Notes under the pieces: model-generated
Databases searched by the model: none
Seen by the model: only the letters and a program-made list of their open reading frames with translations
Told to the model about the DNA's origin: nothing
Position numbers and translations under genes: made by a program
Assembly: GCF_030272615.1 (NCBI RefSeq)
Contig: NC_081409.1
Span: forward strand, 654,754,468-654,814,467
Length of the DNA: 60,000 nt
Source: Cryptomeria japonica
Taxonomy: Eukaryota > Streptophyta > Pinopsida > Cupressales > Cupressaceae
Reading direction: 5' to 3'
Shown here: positions 57,370-60,000 of the stretch, one piece after another
Numbering within the stretch: the first letter of the stretch is position 1
How the letters are laid out: each line of letters starts with the position of its first letter

Positions 57370-59270
57370 TATGTCACGGAGTGGTTAATCCAAGCTTTGG
57401 GAGAATATTTTGAATCCAAATATCCTCAGTGGCAGCATTAACAACACCTTGATATTCAACCTCAACCAAAGAGAGAGCAATAACATGTTACTTATTTCTC
57501 TACCAACAAATGGTACTAGAACCAAGATGAAAGTTTTAGGTAGAATTTCACTTATGATCATCAAGATTTCCAACCCAACCTAAGTCTATATATCCAACCA
57601 AGTCAATTTGTGTGCCTATTGCATAGTCAATCCTAAAGTGATGTGTACCATATTTGTAATGCAAGATGCATTTGACAACTTTCTAATGAAGCTAATATAT
57701 TGTTTGTGTGTAAAGCATGAAATCATGCCAACCACAAAGTAAAACTAGGGTGTGTGTGATTCAAGTACATGAGACTCCCAACAAGCTTATGATACAAAAG
57801 TGGCATCAACAAGTGGAGTGTAACACCTAACCTCAAGCTTGACTCCTTAAAAAAAGGGAGTCGGTGTAGGCTTATAATTAGCCATGTGGAACTAAGCTAG
57901 AAGATCAATAGCATACTTGGGCTGAACAAGAGTGATTCCAAAAAAATAATATGTGATCTCAATCCCAAGAAAGTAGTTCAAAAGGCCTAAATTAGTCATA
58001 GAAAATTACTCATGCAAGGCAGATTTGACACTAGCAATGATAGATGAGGTACTCCTCATAATCATTGTCATCAACATTAAGCACAAGTAGAAAATGAGAG
58101 TCATCATGTTGCAAAACATAGATATTTAGATCTGAATGGGACTTGGTGAATCCTACTAAGAGAAGAAAGGAATCCAGCTTGGCATACCAAACCCTAGGGC
58201 CTGCTTGAGGCTATATATATACTTCCTCAATGTACAAACTAAAGAAGAATCCTCAATGAGTCTCTATGTCTACTCCATGTAAATCTAGTTTTGAAGATCC
58301 TCATGAACAATTGCACTCTTGAAATCCATCTAATGTACAACCCAACCCTAAGTTGAAACAATAGCAAGTGTCAAGCGAATGGATTTCATCTTAGAATTGG
58401 GATAAAGGCTCTTTCTATAATACACGCTATGAACCTATAAGAAACCTTTTGCCACAATCCAAGCTTTGAACTTATTGACACTTCCACATGTTTCATGCTT
58501 AGTCTAATAGATCCACTTACATTGAACCATCTTTCTCCCCTTAGGAAGAGGAACTAAGTTCCATGTGTTGTTCCTCATCAAGGAACTATATGCTTCATAC
58601 TTAATTGAATTGCGCTAAGGAACTACTGATTCTTTCTTAAAGGATTGTGGATTGAAATTTTTAGCAATGTAAACATGTGGAAGATGATAATGTTGTGACC
58701 GATTCCTATGGGTATCAGAAGTATCCCCAATAAGAGTACCCACTAACTCAAGAGTCTATCGATCTCGACAAGGTCTTGTATGAGATGAAGGATGAGTACC
58801 CTCAAATTTAAGTAGACCTTGTAGCAGTATGAACCTATGATTCAAAGTTGAGGTACAATCATCATCTCAGTCACTATCATCACCTTTCATTATGGATGAA
58901 GAATGAGGAGGATTGGAGACCAAGCTAGGAGACATTTCCTTAAAGTGAACACTCCTGTCAATGAATAGATCATGTCTCTCTAAATCCAAAAGTCTTTATG
59001 CATTGACACCATCAGGATATCCAAAAAATATGTAAGGCCTACATTCACCATCAAGATATACAACAAAGATGCAAGGCCTACATTGAGGTTCCAATGCCTA
59101 GTGGAGATCCTAATTATGGATGTGTGTGGTACAATTAATAGCTTTCCCCAAAATGCAGGATCAAGAGGACAAGCATGAATCATGCACCTAGCCATCTCTT
59201 CAAGATTCCTATTCTTCCCTTCTATAAGACTATTTTGTTCTGGAGTGTAGGAAACTGAGTGTTAAAGATC
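57370..59270 (-). pseudogene. Copia pol remnant (integrase to RNase H)
   Basis: Minus-strand remains of a copia element related to copia B. Integrase end: YTPEQNSLIEGKNRN (about 59250-59205) followed by EMARCMIHACPLDPAFW. RT pieces: MDFKSA near 58330, a decayed active site NVDD near 58065 (YVDD in the family), and the 'AWYAKLDSFL' area near 58180. RNase H: VEVEYQGVVNAATEDIW near 57450. Many frameshifts. No LTR, primer-binding site or polypurine tract was found on either side. Confidence 0.82.
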
Positions 59271-59516
59271 AATCCCCTCAAGAGTACAAAATTACATAAG
59301 TTTAAAATGGAGGCATGGATCATAATATTCTCAAGTATTCATACTAGGTGTGATTAATGAGAAAGAGAAAAAAACTGAAATTCTAAAATTTATAAGCAAT
59401 ACCAAAATGAGAAAATCTACCCTAGTGTGAAAAAAGAATAGAAGGGCATGGAACTAACACTTTGGGAAATTTTCCCCTATCTCTTCATCCCCTGTATTCT
59501 CTGGATTAATATTTTT
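59271..59516. other. Short stretch without a recognised feature
   Basis: Possibly further copia integrase decay (upstream of the integrase end on the minus strand), but no motif could be read. Confidence 0.3.
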
Positions 59517-59643
59517 GCCAAAGTTGTATCCCAGATATAATTCTCTCAAATCATCAAATGTGGTGAGAGAATTTGATGTGCCAAAGTTGTATCCCATATA
59601 TAATTCTTACTAAATCATCAATAGTGGTAAAATCTTAATTGAT
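59517..59643. repeat. Tandem duplication, two units of about 63 bp
   Basis: Both units begin 'gccaaagttgtatccca-atataattct' and contain 'aaatcatcaa-agtggt'. Unit 1 is 59517-59579, unit 2 is 59580-59643; the second is diverged. Confidence 0.75.
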
Positions 59644-60000
59644 ACAGTGAGAGCACCAACGCATCAAAGAACCAAAATTTTGAATCACATCAAATACATT
59701 TGAGAGAAATATGGAGACCACCTAATTAATATGTAGACTTTGAGGGGTCTTAGGGTTGACTACCTCTTCTCCAATGATAGTTATAATTTTTCATTGAATC
59801 TTTACATTGTCCCATTTAAAAATGTACTCTCGTGTGTAATACCTTGAGGTTGGAAATTCCCATCTAGTGAAGGAGATATAAATTCATTAGTTGAGTAGCT
59901 TGTACTCCATGTTAATGGGAATTTGGAAGAGATGATAGTAGAAACAACAAAGATGATGTAGAAAATGGAAGCCTTCCTAAATAGCACTGACTCACTACTA
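59644..60000. other. Window end without a recognised feature
   Basis: AT-rich, with only short frames. Confidence 0.3.

Noticed and set aside
1-60000. CRISPR arrays, bacterial operons, phage or toxin-antitoxin systems
   Set aside because: No regularly spaced identical repeats and no ribosome-binding-site gene series; all recognisable proteins are eukaryotic retroelement or plant gene fragments.
1-60000. tRNA or rRNA genes
   Set aside because: Only short tRNA-complementary primer-binding sites of retroelements were found; no cloverleaf-sized match seen by eye.

Overview
This window looks like plant nuclear DNA that is almost entirely transposable elements, most of them broken and several nested inside one another. 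I see no intact cellular gene, tRNA, rRNA, CRISPR array or bacterial-type operon. The element types (Ty1/copia and Ty3/gypsy LTR retrotransposons, plant L1-type LINEs with an RNase H domain, a CACTA-like DNA element), the low GC content and the large gene-free spans fit a large-genome seed plant. A gymnosperm is plausible but cannot be proven from the sequence alone.

Layout: 1-2010 holds a minus-strand Ty3/gypsy gag and its primer-binding site. 2015-6381 has no gene that I recognise. 6382-19030 is a minus-strand copia element ('outer copia') with a full 5' LTR and a truncated 3' LTR. Its gag is split by a second complete minus-strand copia element ('copia A', 10915-16992, 319-bp LTRs, TSD CCACC). 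19069-28346 is a candidate CACTA-like element. It contains a perfect-centred inverted duplication (about 19431-21700) of a gene fragment resembling the DRM-type de novo DNA methyltransferases, plus a PPR-like gene fragment. 28347-37560 is a minus-strand LINE remnant ('LINE-3') cut by a full-length plus-strand LINE ('LINE-1', 28801-36918, 16-bp TSD). LINE-1 carries an unexpected third ORF behind its RNase H domain. 39169-40268 is a gypsy gag remnant. 43506-57103 is a minus-strand LINE ('LINE-2', 17-bp TSD with one mismatch), and its 3' UTR is interrupted by a complete plus-strand copia element ('copia B', 43761-49995, 450-bp LTRs, TSD GACCA). 57370-59270 is a minus-strand copia pol remnant related to copia B.

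How it fits together: every recognisable protein belongs to an element's own replication machinery (gag, protease, integrase, reverse transcriptase, RNase H, LINE endonuclease) or is a captured gene fragment. All elements are disabled by stops, frameshifts or loss of a catalytic residue. The premature stops are heavily TAG, mostly readable as CAG-to-TAG changes, as expected if these elements were long methylated at CHG sites. The most striking object is the head-to-head duplication of a DRM methyltransferase fragment. If transcribed it would form a hairpin of about 1.1 kb matching a gene of the RNA-directed DNA methylation pathway itself.
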